Source of the DNA: Streptomyces canus | GTDB lineage: Bacteria > Actinomycetota > Actinomycetes > Streptomycetales > Streptomycetaceae | Length of the DNA stretch: 64,000 nt | Direction: 5' to 3' | NCBI RefSeq assembly: GCF_001514145.1 | Contig: NZ_KQ948661.1 | Location: 1 to 64,000 of the forward strand | Shown: positions 56,114-64,000 of the stretch, one piece after another | Numbering within the stretch: position 1 is the stretch's first letter | Layout of the letters: every line of letters starts with the position of its first letter | Position numbers and translations under genes: made by a program | The notes under the pieces: model-generated | What the model was told of the DNA's origin: nothing | Database searches by the model: none | Seen by the model: the letters and a program-made list of their open reading frames with translations, nothing else

Positions 56114-56740
56114 ATGTACCTGCCGCCCACCACGACTCGCGCGCCTCTGCCCGTTCTGCGGGCCGCGGTGTTCGCCGTCGTCGGTACGGTGCTCGGGATC
56201 AGCGCCCACCATCTGCTCGCCGAGGGCCCGGTGCCCTGGAGACAGGGTGCCGCCGCGACAGCCGTGCTCTTCGCGGTGGGTCTCATCGGTGTGCAGCGGC
56301 CCCGAAGCCTGGCGACGGTAGCCGCCTGCAGTGTCGCGGGACAGTCCGGGCTTCATCTCTGGCTGACGCTCAACGCGGCCGGGCATCACCATGGCGGACA
56401 CGTGCGTGACGCCCACTCGGCGTGGCACGAACAGCTCTACGGCTCCCTGGCCATGACGGCGGCCCACTCGCTGGTCGCCGCGCTCGTCGCCGTCCTGCTG
56501 CACCGCGCGGACGCGGCCTGCTGGACGGTGGCCCGCGGGGTGACGGCGGCGCTCGACGCGGTCCGGGACCGACTGGCCGCCGCCCGGCTGCTGTTCACCC
56601 GGCCCGCGTCACCCGCGCCCGCGGCCGCACTGGCCGTCGTACCGACGTACGACGAACGGCCGCTCACGGAACGGCCGTTGCTGGCGCACACGGTGGTACG
56701 GCGGGGTCCTCCGGCGGCGAGCGCAACTCTCGCCCACTGA
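56114..56740 (+). CDS. membrane protein with His-rich loop, YcnI-operon neighbour
   Basis: Starting at ATG 56114 the protein has 208 residues and about four membrane segments (residues 10-30, 42-60, 65-85 and 110-132). A loop between helices three and four holds AAGHHHGGHVRDAHSAWHEQ, a dense His cluster suited to Cu or other metal binding. The C-terminal 60 residues are cytoplasmic and without recognised motif. It is 72 bases upstream of the YcnI-like gene and in the same direction, so a joint role in copper handling is likely, though inferred. Confidence 0.72.
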   Translation: MYLPPTTTRAPLPVLRAAVFAVVGTVLGISAHHLLAEGPVPWRQGAAATAVLFAVGLIGVQRPRSLATVAACSVAGQSGLHLWLTLNAAGHHHGGHVRDAHSAWHEQLYGSLAMTAAHSLVAALVAVLLHRADAACWTVARGVTAALDAVRDRLAAARLLFTRPASPAPAAALAVVPTYDERPLTERPLLAHTVVRRGPPAASATLAH

Positions 56741-56812
56741 CCTCACCGGGAAGCGCCGGTCCGGCCCCCGCCGGACGGCCGTCCCGCCGTACCGCCCTGC
56801 CTGGAGACCTGC

Positions 56813-57508
56813 ATGTCCCGTATCACCCTGCCCCGCCTGTGCGTCGCTGCCGCCGGAGCCGCGACCGCCGTACTGCTGACCGCCGTTCCGGCCGCCGCCC
56901 ACACCGAGGTCGAGGCCGACAAGGCGCAGGCCCTCGCCGAGAACGTCACCGTCTCCTTCCACGCCGAGGCCGAGTCCGACACCTCCGGCATCAAGGAGGT
57001 GCGCGTGGTCCTGCCCGAGGGGATCACGCCGGCCGACGTGACGTTCGGCGAGGGGCCCAAGGGCTGGAGGTTCAGCGCGACCGACGACGGCTACACCGTC
57101 AAGGGCGCGGAACTGAAGACCGGCGAAGGTGCCGAGTACTCCGTCGTCGTGCGCCAGTTGCCCGACGCCGAGGAGGTGCCCTTCAAGACCCTCCAGACCT
57201 ACGGCGACGGGCACGTCGACCGCTGGATCGAACTCGACGAGAACGGCGACAACCCGGCGCCGACGCTGAAGCTGAAGGCCGCGGCACCGGGAGCGAAGCC
57301 GATCAGCCCCTCCCCCAGCGCGTCGGCGTCACCGTCGCCGACCCCCGAGGAGACGACCCCCGCGGCCTCCCCGCAGGCCGCCGACACCGGGAAGGACGAC
57401 GAGGGCGGGCTGTCCGCGGGTGCCTGGACCGGGATCGGCGCGGGGATCCTCGTCGCGGCGGCGGCCGTGGTCCTCGCCGTACGGCGGCGGGGCGGCGCCG
57501 GGGAGTAG
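56813..57508 (+). CDS. YcnI/DUF1775-family copper-binding membrane-anchored protein
   Basis: The 231-residue protein has a Sec signal peptide ending AAA, so that His (HTEVEADKAQAL) becomes the mature N-terminus; in YcnI that His is a copper ligand. The DUF1775 beta-sandwich covers residues 30-160 and includes GPKGWRFSATDDGYT and HVDRWIEL. A Pro/Ser/Thr-rich linker follows and a C-terminal helix plus RRRGG anchor it in the membrane. Role: extracytoplasmic copper delivery or sequestration. Confidence 0.9.
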   Translation: MSRITLPRLCVAAAGAATAVLLTAVPAAAHTEVEADKAQALAENVTVSFHAEAESDTSGIKEVRVVLPEGITPADVTFGEGPKGWRFSATDDGYTVKGAELKTGEGAEYSVVVRQLPDAEEVPFKTLQTYGDGHVDRWIELDENGDNPAPTLKLKAAAPGAKPISPSPSASASPSPTPEETTPAASPQAADTGKDDEGGLSAGAWTGIGAGILVAAAAVVLAVRRRGGAGE

Positions 57509-57601
57509 GCGCACCGCGTGCGGGGTTTTCCCACCCTTCCTGGATGAATCAGCCGCCTCCGGGTAGGCCAGCCACACGGCGTACCCGGGAGATGGAGTGC
57601 C

Positions 57602-58252
57602 ATGACCTGTGCGAACCTCCCTGCACGGCACGGGACCTGGGCGGTGGCCCTGGCGGTCACCGCCCTCGTCCTCACCGGAGCCTGTGACGACAACGACGGC
57701 GGTGGTGACGGCGGGGCCTCCCGGACGGCCCGGCCCTCCGCCGCCGGGTCGCCGGGCGCGACCACGGCCGGCGGCTCCCCGTCGCTCTCCGCCTCCCCGG
57801 CTCCGACCGCCACCGCGCCCTCGGATCCACGACAGGCCGAGCAGGAGATCCGGGAGGCGTGGACGGTCCTCTTCGACCCGAAGTCCTCCCTGGACCAGCG
57901 CAGTGACGTCGTCGAGGACGGCGACGAGAACGCCCTGATGATCGACAACCTGTTCCGCGACCCGAGCGGCAGCAAGCTGCGCGCCGAGGTGACGTCCGTG
58001 ACGTACACCTCGGACGTGCACGCCGAGGTGGCCTACGACCTCACGCGCGAGGACCGCCGGCTGGACCCCGGCGGTCCGGGGTCGGCCGTACTGCAGGACG
58101 GCGGCTGGAAGGTGGCCCTGCGTACGGTCTGCGCGCTGACCCGGCACGCCGAGGACGCGCCCGAGGCCCCGAGCTGCGTGGTGCCGCCCTCCAGCCCCCT
58201 CCCCGGCTCCGCCACCGGCTCTGTTTCTAGCCCTGCCGGAACAGGTCGTTGA
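57602..58252 (+). CDS. putative lipoprotein of unknown function
   Basis: The 216-residue protein has a signal peptide ending in LVLTGAC, a likely lipobox, then a low-complexity Gly/Ser/Ala/Pro stretch to about residue 75. The folded part, about 78-175, contains EIREAWTVLFDPKSSLDQR and VLQDGGWKVALRTVCALT, which resemble low-molecular-weight antigen MTB12-like/DUF-type lipoprotein folds; I do not assign a family. Its 3' end overlaps the convergent PEP-mutase-family gene by 26 bases. Confidence 0.72.
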   Translation: MTCANLPARHGTWAVALAVTALVLTGACDDNDGGGDGGASRTARPSAAGSPGATTAGGSPSLSASPAPTATAPSDPRQAEQEIREAWTVLFDPKSSLDQRSDVVEDGDENALMIDNLFRDPSGSKLRAEVTSVTYTSDVHAEVAYDLTREDRRLDPGGPGSAVLQDGGWKVALRTVCALTRHAEDAPEAPSCVVPPSSPLPGSATGSVSSPAGTGR

Positions 58253-59078
58253 GCTCCGTCTGGGAGAGCTGGTCGGCGGCGTACGAGAACGTGCCGCTGT
58301 CGGCCAGCTCCCGTGCGGCGTCGAGCAGATGGCGGTACATCGCGCGGGCGATGCTGCCGCCGACCGTGACCCGGCGGACGCCGAGTTCGCGCAGGTCGTC
58401 GAGGGAGAGCGCGTTGCCGGTCAGGCCCATCACCACGTTGAGCGGGCCGCCGAGTTCGCGGACGAGCGTGCCGATGGTCCTGGCATCGGCGGCGCCGGGG
58501 ACGAACGCGCAGTCGGCGCCGGCCTCCAGATAGGCGTTCGCGCGCCGTACGGCCTCGTCGAGCGGGCCGCCGACCAGCAGCACGTCGGTGCGGCCGACCA
58601 GGACGAAGGGCTCGCCGTCGGCCGCAAGGGTCTCGCGGGCGGCGCGGATGCGGTCGGCGGAGAGCTTCTCGTCGTAGAGCGGGCGGGCGCGGTCGCCGGT
58701 GAAGTCCTCGATGTTGCCGCCGGCGGCTCCGGCGGCGAGGGTCCTCGCGAGGGTGGTGGCGACGGTCTCGGGCGCCTCGCCGTATCCGTCCTCCAGGTCC
58801 GCGCTCAGCGGTACGGAGATGCCGGCCGCGATCTCGTGGACCCGGCGCAGCATGGTCTCGCGGTCGACGCGGTCCTCGGCCGGCTGTTCGGCGAAGAAGT
58901 CGTGGTCGGTCCGTCCGAGGGAGAAGGCGACGCCCGCGCTCGTGGTCGCCACGGCCGGGAACCCGGCGGCCTCCAGAATCCGGGCGCTGCCCACGTCCCA
59001 CGCGTTGGGGAGCAGGAAGCACCCCTCCCGGTGCAGATCGGCGAAGCGCTGCGCCTTGGCTCGACTGTCGGTGTCCAC
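58227..59078 (-). CDS. isocitrate lyase/PEP mutase superfamily enzyme
   Basis: From GTG 59078, after AAGGA, the product has 283 residues; the open frame further upstream is not conserved. It has the (beta/alpha)8 pattern FLLPNAWDVGSARILEAAGF, the metal site LSADLEDGYG, and GRTDVLL. The gating-loop Cys of isocitrate lyases (KKCGH) is absent, so a PEP mutase, methylisocitrate lyase-like or oxaloacetate-decarboxylating activity is more likely; actinomycete members are mostly uncharacterised. It is divergent from the copper-related genes. Confidence 0.88.
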   Translation of the reverse strand: MDTDSRAKAQRFADLHREGCFLLPNAWDVGSARILEAAGFPAVATTSAGVAFSLGRTDHDFFAEQPAEDRVDRETMLRRVHEIAAGISVPLSADLEDGYGEAPETVATTLARTLAAGAAGGNIEDFTGDRARPLYDEKLSADRIRAARETLAADGEPFVLVGRTDVLLVGGPLDEAVRRANAYLEAGADCAFVPGAADARTIGTLVRELGGPLNVVMGLTGNALSLDDLRELGVRRVTVGGSIARAMYRHLLDAARELADSGTFSYAADQLSQTELNDLFRQG

Positions 59079-59269
59079 ACGGTCCTTCCCGGCCCGCCGC
59101 CCCTCGACGGGCTCCCGGAGAACGTACGCCCGCGGGCCGGGCGAGGCGGACTCGTTTTCGACGGCGACCCGCCCCGGAGGGAGGCTCTGAACACAGAGCG
59201 GTGCGGGGACGTACCGTACGCCGACGGCCTCGGTGCACAGCCTTGGCACAACTCTCCAGGATGAGCCCG

Positions 59270-59659
59270 ATGACCAGGCCCGCGCACCTTCCGGCACGAC
59301 CGCCCCTGTGGCGGGCGTTGCTCGTGCTCGGGATGCTGGTCGGGGTGCTGGCCATGCACGGGCTGGCTCCCGGGGGCGGGCTTCACGGCCACGAGGGCTC
59401 GCGCTCCACGCACATGACGACCGTCGCGGTCAGCGTCGACGCGACCTGTCACGACGGTTGCGGATCCGGGCACCTTCACCACGCCGACGCGACCTGCGTC
59501 TCGGGGGCCGTGAGCGGTGGGCCGGTGCTGCCCGCGCTCGCTCCCGATCCCGCCGCCACGGCCGTGTCCGATGACAGCCTGTGCCCCGCGGCGGTCCCGT
59601 CTCAGGACGGCGCCCGCGCACCGCCCTCCCTCGCGGAACTCCAGCTCCTGCGGATCTAG
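59270..59659 (+). CDS. DUF6153-type small secreted/membrane protein
   Basis: Starting at ATG 59270 (AGGA seven bases upstream; ATG 59261 is an alternative) the product has 129 residues. It has an N-terminal hydrophobic helix (ALLVLGMLVGVLAMHGLAP) then an extracytoplasmic part rich in His and Cys (GGGLHGHEGS, CHDGCGSGHLHH), typical of small proteins paired with DUF305 proteins in Streptomyces. A metal, probably copper, is the likely ligand. The gap to the DUF305 gene is 53 bases. Confidence 0.72.
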   Translation: MTRPAHLPARPPLWRALLVLGMLVGVLAMHGLAPGGGLHGHEGSRSTHMTTVAVSVDATCHDGCGSGHLHHADATCVSGAVSGGPVLPALAPDPAATAVSDDSLCPAAVPSQDGARAPPSLAELQLLRI

Positions 59660-59712
59660 ACACGGCGTGCTCCGTCACGTCCAGATCCCTTTCGCACAAC
59701 AGGAGTTCCAGC

Positions 59713-60336
59713 ATGCGTACCACCCGTTTCGCGGCGCTGACCGTGAGTGCCGTGTTCGCCCTCGCCGCCTGTGGGGGCGGCGACGACAGCGGCTCGGCCG
59801 CCTCGTCGCCCTCGGTGTCCGCCGAGACCTCGGCCGACGCCCACAACGCCCAGGACGTCTCCTTCGCCCAGGGCATGATCCCGCACCACCAGCAGGCCAT
59901 CGAGATGGCGGAGCTCGCCGCCGGCCGGGCCGCCTCCACCCAGGTCAAGGACCTCGCCGCCCGCGTCGAGAAGGCGCAGGGGCCGGAGATCTCGACCATG
60001 ACGGGCTGGTTGAAGTCCTGGGACGAGAAGGTCCCCGAGTCGATGCCCGGCATGGATCACTCCGGCATGGACGGCATGGACGGCATGGACGGGATGGACG
60101 GCATGGCCGGGATGATGGACAGCGCCGACATGGGCAAGCTGAAGAAGGCCTCCGGCAAGGACTTCGACTCCATGTTCCTGACCATGATGGTCGAACACCA
60201 CGAGGGTGCCGTGGAGATGGCCACGACCGAGAAGGCCAAGGGCGAATACAAGGCCGCCACGGCCATGGCCGGTGACATCGTCACCGCGCAGAACGCCGAG
60301 ATCAGCGAGATGAAGAAGCTCCTCGGCGAGAACTGA
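59713..60336 (+). CDS. DUF305-family metal-binding lipoprotein with Met-rich repeat
   Basis: From ATG 59713, after AGGAG, the product has 207 residues. Lipobox LAAC gives a membrane-anchored lipoprotein. The DUF305 helical core has GMIPHHQQAIEMAELA and MVEHHEGAVEMA, whose His, Glu and Met residues bind copper or similar ions. In between lies a tandem GMD repeat (MDGMDGMDGMDGMAGMMD), which adds Met ligands. It forms an operon with the DUF6153 gene and is near the YcnI genes. Confidence 0.9.
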   Translation: MRTTRFAALTVSAVFALAACGGGDDSGSAASSPSVSAETSADAHNAQDVSFAQGMIPHHQQAIEMAELAAGRAASTQVKDLAARVEKAQGPEISTMTGWLKSWDEKVPESMPGMDHSGMDGMDGMDGMDGMAGMMDSADMGKLKKASGKDFDSMFLTMMVEHHEGAVEMATTEKAKGEYKAATAMAGDIVTAQNAEISEMKKLLGEN

Positions 60337-60351
60337 CCCGTCCGCGGGTCG

Positions 60352-60387
60352 CCGCGGTGCCCGCGCCGAGCGGCGCGGGCACCGCGG
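60352..60387 (+). terminator. 16-bp hairpin terminator after DUF305
   Basis: CCGCGGTGCCCGCGCC and GGCGCGGGCACCGCGG are exact complements around a GAGC loop, 15 bases past the DUF305 stop. It separates the copper genes from the DUF3040 gene. Confidence 0.87.
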
Positions 60388-60479
60388 CCTGTCGGCCTTC
60401 CTCCCTTGGTGACCGGACGGTTCACGGGTCCTTCTGCGGGCACCCGGAGAAGGACTCTCCGGATCCGCGAGGAGCGACA

Positions 60480-60788
60480 GTGACGACAGGGCGACTCCCC
60501 GATCACGAACAGCGCATTCTGGACGAGGTGGAACGTGCCCTGCGCCGCGACCGCCGTCTGGACCGCCGACTGCGCACCGGGCGGCTGCGCCGACGCCCAG
60601 ACCTGTCCCGGGTGACGCACTACCGGCCGCACGTCCTGACCGTGGGCCTGCTGCTCGCGGTGTCGATCGCGCTGCTGGTCACCGGAATCGTCACCTCGCG
60701 AACCGCGGTGATCTGGACCTTCGCGGCCGTCTGGCCACTGACCCTGTTCGCGGTGTTCCGGCTGGTGTGCCGGTGGACGGAACGCTGA
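60480..60788 (+). CDS. DUF3040-type small membrane protein
   Basis: Starting at GTG 60480, after GAGGAG, the protein has 102 residues. The N-terminal LPDHEQRILDEVERALRRDR is the DUF3040 hallmark; two hydrophobic segments follow (about residues 53-70 and 74-93). Function unknown. It is convergent with the GmhB-like gene, only 3 bases separating the stops. Confidence 0.82.
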   Translation: MTTGRLPDHEQRILDEVERALRRDRRLDRRLRTGRLRRRPDLSRVTHYRPHVLTVGLLLAVSIALLVTGIVTSRTAVIWTFAAVWPLTLFAVFRLVCRWTER

Positions 60789-60791
60789 CCG

Positions 60792-61376
60792 TCAGCCCTC
60801 CCCCGGTTCGAAGCCCGGTTCGAAGGCCGACTCGATCGGCCGCTCGTCGACCAGGACCCGCCCCTGCGGCGGCCCGGTGAGCAGCGCGCGTACGGCGGTC
60901 AGGACGTCCGGCGCCACATGATCGGCCCGCGCCGTCTCCTCCGGCCGGGTCCGCTCGTCCGGTACGAGGATCCCGTGGGCGCCCACCCGGGCCGCGGCCT
61001 CGGCGTCCGCGGCCGTGCCGACGACCGCGCAGTCCGCCGGTGCGGTGCACACCCGGCCCGCCGCCCAGAGGATCAGGCCCGGTTCGGGCGGACGGCAGTG
61101 ACAGCCGTCGTCGGGCGCGTGCGGACACACGCCCCAGATGTCGAAGGGGCCGAGGAGTTCGTCGACACGGTGGTTGACGGCCCGTACGTCGGCGTCGCTG
61201 AGTCGCCCGTGCCCGCTACCCGGTCGCAGGGCGACGAACCCGGTACGGACGCCGTGCAAGCGCAGCATGCCGAGCGCCTCACGGGCACCGGGCGCCGGCC
61301 GCACCCCGTCGGGGCCGGACGGGTCTTCGGCGAGGATGCTGGCCCGGTCGAACAGCACCGTCCGCACGCGCGTCAT
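60792..61376 (-). CDS. GmhB-like HAD protein lacking a catalytic Asp
   Basis: The 194-residue protein has the fold and Zn site of D-glycero-D-manno-heptose-1,7-bisphosphate phosphatases (CPHAPDDGCHCRPPEPGL, a Cys/His cluster) and HAD motif VGTAADAEAAARVGAHGI. HAD motif I, normally DRDGTL, is FDRASIL here: the first Asp is kept but the second is Ala. Motif II position reads ALRPGSG where active members have TNQ. It is therefore probably inactive as a phosphatase or catalyses something else. No heptose genes are nearby. Confidence 0.8.
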   Translation of the reverse strand: MTRVRTVLFDRASILAEDPSGPDGVRPAPGAREALGMLRLHGVRTGFVALRPGSGHGRLSDADVRAVNHRVDELLGPFDIWGVCPHAPDDGCHCRPPEPGLILWAAGRVCTAPADCAVVGTAADAEAAARVGAHGILVPDERTRPEETARADHVAPDVLTAVRALLTGPPQGRVLVDERPIESAFEPGFEPGEG

Positions 61377-61458
61377 GCGTCCACCTCCCGGCTCTCGCGT
61401 GCACTTCTTCCTCTGCGCGAGTAACCGCGCGGGGCCGGTCCATGCGGCGGGCCGCGAT

Positions 61459-62712
61459 CTACCAGGTCAGGTGGAGGCGCTGGGGCGAGCGGTGGATCAT
61501 CGTCGGCCGCATGGCGACCGGCTGCCCGTCCGCGAGCCGAAGCCCCGGAAGCCGGCTGGTGAGCTCCTGGAGTGTGAGGGTGAGCTGTTCACGGGCCAGT
61601 TGCGAGCCGGGGCAGCTGTGCACGCCGTGTCCGAAGGCGAGGTGGCGGACGGGCGGGCGGGTGATGTCGAACGTGTCGGGACGCGGGTGCCGGGCGCCGT
61701 CCCGGTTGGCGCCGCCGAATGCCACGAACACCGTTGACCCGGTGGGGAGTTCGGTGCCCGCCAGGGTGACGGGACGGGTGCTGACCCGGCGGAAGCCCTG
61801 CAGCGCGCTGTCGTAGCGGGCGGCCTCCTCGACGGCCGCCGGTATGCGCTCGGGTTCGGCGCACAGCAGCTCCCACTGGTCCCGGTGGCGCAGCAGGTGC
61901 AGGACGGTCGTGCCGATGAGCGCGGTGGTGGTCAGATGCCCGGCGATCAGCAGGTTCTGGAGGTGGGCGACGAGCTCGTGCCGGTGGTCGAGGGTCAACT
62001 CGCCCGGCCCGGTGAGGGACGCGACGAGTTCGCCGCACAGGTCCTCGCGCGGCTCGGCGTGCCGCTCGCGTACGAGCCGGTCGAGGATGTGCTGCATCGC
62101 CACCACGTCCTCGGCGGCGGCGACCTGCTCGCTCTGTGCCAGCGGCCGGAACAGCAGTTCCTCGGCGCGGTGGCCGCCGTGCACCACGGCCGGGACGTCT
62201 GCGGGGTCGAGGCCGACGATCCGCCCGATGACGTCGCCGGGCAGCTTCCGCGCGTACGCCGACATCAGCTCGACCCGGCCGTCCTTCACGAACCCGTCGA
62301 CGAGGGCGGCGGCGCGCTCGGCGGCGTACGGAAGGACCGCGGCGACCCGCGACGGCGAGAGGCCGCGCACGATCGGCGCGCGCAGCCGCTGGTGCAGGTC
62401 GCCGTCCGCGGTGACGACGACCGGGCGCCCGCCGAATCCGCCGCCGAGGACGGCGAGCGCGGCCGGCGACGGCATGACGTCGGGCACGAGGGCGTTCGCC
62501 GACGAGAAGTCCTCGGGGCGGCGCAGCACTTCGCGTACGTCCGCGTCCCGGGCGACCAGCCAGGCGTCCAATTCATCGACGCGCGCCAGCCCTTCGGAGT
62601 CCCGGGCCCGCTCGTAGTGCGGGTACGGATCACTCTGCAACGCGTCGAGCCTGCCGTGCGGTTCGCTGTCCACGAGACGTCCCCCTGCGGCCGGTGGTGC
62701 GGTCGCGCTCAT
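61459..62712 (-). CDS. cytochrome P450
   Basis: From ATG 62712 the protein has 417 residues, normal for a bacterial class I P450. The haem loop is FGHGVHSCPGSQLAREQ with the ligand Cys, and the K-helix ExxR is EEAAR. The I-helix groove reads AGHLTTT, where the usual acidic residue of the acid-alcohol pair (AGHETT) is Leu. Ferredoxin and reductase are not adjacent. Substrate unknown. It is divergent from an SRPBCC gene across a 175-base region. Confidence 0.92.
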   Translation of the reverse strand: MSATAPPAAGGRLVDSEPHGRLDALQSDPYPHYERARDSEGLARVDELDAWLVARDADVREVLRRPEDFSSANALVPDVMPSPAALAVLGGGFGGRPVVVTADGDLHQRLRAPIVRGLSPSRVAAVLPYAAERAAALVDGFVKDGRVELMSAYARKLPGDVIGRIVGLDPADVPAVVHGGHRAEELLFRPLAQSEQVAAAEDVVAMQHILDRLVRERHAEPREDLCGELVASLTGPGELTLDHRHELVAHLQNLLIAGHLTTTALIGTTVLHLLRHRDQWELLCAEPERIPAAVEEAARYDSALQGFRRVSTRPVTLAGTELPTGSTVFVAFGGANRDGARHPRPDTFDITRPPVRHLAFGHGVHSCPGSQLAREQLTLTLQELTSRLPGLRLADGQPVAMRPTMIHRSPQRLHLTW

Positions 62713-62887
62713 GGTGCCGCACGGATTCGGTGGTGTACATGCACACGTCGGCAGGGGTTGGGCCGGGGACCCTGTCCAGGGGCGTGTTCGCCCGCGGTAC
62801 GTCAGCGGGCCCTCGCCCCGCTGAGGCAAGTATGTGAGACCCCCATGAAATCCCCGCTGAGCAGGACTGATTCCCTAAGATCAGCCC

Positions 62888-63328
62888 GTGGTCACCTTCC
62901 TCCTCGAACGCACGGCGCCGCTCTCCCCGGACGAGGCCTGGCGCCGCCTCACCGAGTGGCCCCGACACGGCGAGGTCGTTCCCCTGACGCGCGTCACCGT
63001 CGTGCCGCCGGGCCCGACGTCCGAGGGCACGCTCGTCGTCGCCCGTTCGGGGATCGGCCCGCTCGCCTTCGCCGACCCCATGGAGGTCACGGTCTGGCGC
63101 CCGCCCGCGGAGGGCGTCTCCGGCCTGTGCCGCCTGGAGAAGCGCGGCCGGGTGGTGCGGGGCTGGGCCGAACTGGAGGTGCACCCGGGTCCGGGCGGCC
63201 GGGCCCGCGTGATCTGGCGCGAGTCGCTCCGGGTCCGTTTCCTGCCCGGCCTGTTCGCCCCTGTGCTGCGGGTGTCGGCCCGGTCGGTCTTCGGGCGGGC
63301 CCTGAACCGGCTGCTGCGGGGGACCTGA
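62888..63328 (+). CDS. SRPBCC (START-like) family protein
   Basis: The 146-residue product starts at GTG 62888. It has the polyketide-cyclase/START-like pattern: an N-terminal strand TFLLERTAPLSPDEAWRRLT and a basic C-terminal amphipathic helix (VLRVSARSVFGRALNRLL). The family forms a deep hydrophobic pocket for lipids or metabolites. It lies 23 bases upstream of the LanC-like gene in the same direction. Ligand unknown. Confidence 0.8.
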   Translation: MVTFLLERTAPLSPDEAWRRLTEWPRHGEVVPLTRVTVVPPGPTSEGTLVVARSGIGPLAFADPMEVTVWRPPAEGVSGLCRLEKRGRVVRGWAELEVHPGPGGRARVIWRESLRVRFLPGLFAPVLRVSARSVFGRALNRLLRGT

Positions 63329-63350
63329 AGGACGTGCAACAGTGGGCGCC

Positions 63351-64000
63351 ATGACGGCAGTTGACGGTACGACCGTGCAGGTGGACGAGATCGAGGAGCT
63401 CGCGGTGGACGGGCTGCGGTGGCTGGTGGCCGCCGCGCGGGAGACTGCGGACGGCGGACTCGCCTGGCCGACCGCGCCCTCGCAGGAGAGGACCGACCCG
63501 ACCCTTTACACCGGCACGGCGGGGATCGTTTCCGTGCTTCTGGAGGCGTGGCGGCACCTGGGCGACGACTCCTACGCCGACCTCGCACTCCGCGCGGGCC
63601 GGGGTCTGGCCACCGCCGTCGACGGCCACGAGGACGACTCCCTGTACTTCGGCCGGTCCGGCATGGCCCTGGTCCTGCACACCCTGCACGACGAGCTCGG
63701 CGACGCCGCCTGCGGCACGGCGGCCGATCACACGTTGGCTCTCGTGCGCTCGCACTTCGACGGGGAGCGCTGGGGCGAGCTGTTCGAGCTGATGGGCGGC
63801 AACGGCGGCAACGGCTTGGCCGCTCTGGCGGTCGGCGATCCCGAGTTCGCCGTCCTCGCGGTGGAGCCCTATCTGCGGGCCGCGGAGAGGACGCCGTGGG
63901 GTGTCACCTGGCCGCACCGTCCGGGCCCGGAAGCACGCATGCACCACATGTCGCACGGCACGCTGGGCATCGCCTACGCCCTCGTCCGGATCGGCCACAC
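63351..64000 (+). CDS. LanC-like protein (partial, runs off window end)
   Basis: From ATG 63351 the available 216 residues show the alpha/alpha-barrel repeat pattern of lanthionine synthetase C-like proteins: TLYTGTAGIVSVLLEAWRHL, SLYFGRSGMALVLHTLHDEL and MHHMSHGTLGIAYALVRIG. The HGxxG-like motif is present at the end; the zinc ligands (Cys, Cys-His) would be further on, outside the window. No lantibiotic dehydratase or precursor is visible in the 10 kb upstream, so it may be a LanC-like orphan (glutathione-transfer type) rather than a lanthipeptide cyclase. Confidence 0.82.
   Translation, partial: MTAVDGTTVQVDEIEELAVDGLRWLVAAARETADGGLAWPTAPSQERTDPTLYTGTAGIVSVLLEAWRHLGDDSYADLALRAGRGLATAVDGHEDDSLYFGRSGMALVLHTLHDELGDAACGTAADHTLALVRSHFDGERWGELFELMGGNGGNGLAALAVGDPEFAVLAVEPYLRAAERTPWGVTWPHRPGPEARMHHMSHGTLGIAYALVRIGH

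Noticed and set aside
60060..60115. Short tandem repeat in the DUF305 gene as a mobile repeat
   Set aside because: It keeps frame and encodes GMD metal-ligand repeats within the protein, so it is a coding microsatellite.

Overview
The window is high-GC actinomycete chromosome, most likely Streptomyces. GTG starts and 4-base ATGA/GTGA overlaps are frequent. ANTAR and LAL-type LuxR regulators, DUF305/DUF6153/YcnI copper proteins, mutAB-meaB and a rifamycin monooxygenase fit that genus. Genus is inferred from gene content; no rRNA or tRNA gene was seen.

Region 1 (1-20260) is one edge of a lipopeptide-type non-ribosomal peptide cluster, cut by the window start. Leftward genes (6168 to 1) form a lipo-initiation cassette: fatty acyl-AMP ligase, two acyl-CoA dehydrogenase-like proteins, a free acyl carrier protein and an NRPS that begins with a condensation domain. 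Rightward genes (6513-10026) encode the two subunits of a B12-dependent glutamate mutase (3-methylaspartate supply), an ABC-2 permease and a SyrP-like Fe/2-oxoglutarate hydroxylase. Leftward genes from 19255 to 10094 encode an ABC ATPase, a PLP beta-replacement enzyme, an argininosuccinate-lyase homologue, an ATP-grasp ligase, a stand-alone adenylation-carrier-thioesterase protein with a Cys nucleophile, and a GHMP kinase. Kinase, PLP enzyme and lyase together fit conversion of threonine to 2,3-diaminobutyrate. Methylaspartate, diaminobutyrate, a hydroxylated acidic residue and an activated lipid are the parts list of the malacidin/friulimicin/amphomycin class. A LuxR-type regulator closes the cluster.

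Region 2 (20600-23360) holds a secreted HAD acid phosphatase, then about 2 kb of decayed DNA: a weak hypothetical frame, a CorA C-terminal remnant with an in-frame stop, and three copies of a doubled TGGGGAG motif.

Region 3 (23358-34564, all minus) is a polymorphic toxin locus. A 3,194-residue secreted RHS/YD-repeat protein with DNRLRE and duplicated LamG domains ends in a predicted non-specific nuclease. It overlaps by 4 bases a SUKH immunity gene, followed by a second SUKH gene and a small membrane protein.

Region 4 (34829-43274) has a scar joining a GNAT fragment to a GAF-ANTAR fragment, an alpha/beta hydrolase-SDR operon and two tandem LAL regulators.

Region 5 (43284-64000) is mostly housekeeping: methylmalonyl-CoA mutase operon, STAS-ANTAR protein divergent from a probably leaderless wHTH gene, NCS1 permease with a Cys-rich tail, rifamycin monooxygenase (rox) behind a RAE-like palindrome, paired CNNM/CorC proteins, TatA, copper-linked secreted proteins, a PEP-mutase-family enzyme, a GmhB-like HAD protein lacking a key Asp, a P450 lacking the I-helix acid, an SRPBCC protein and a truncated LanC-like gene.
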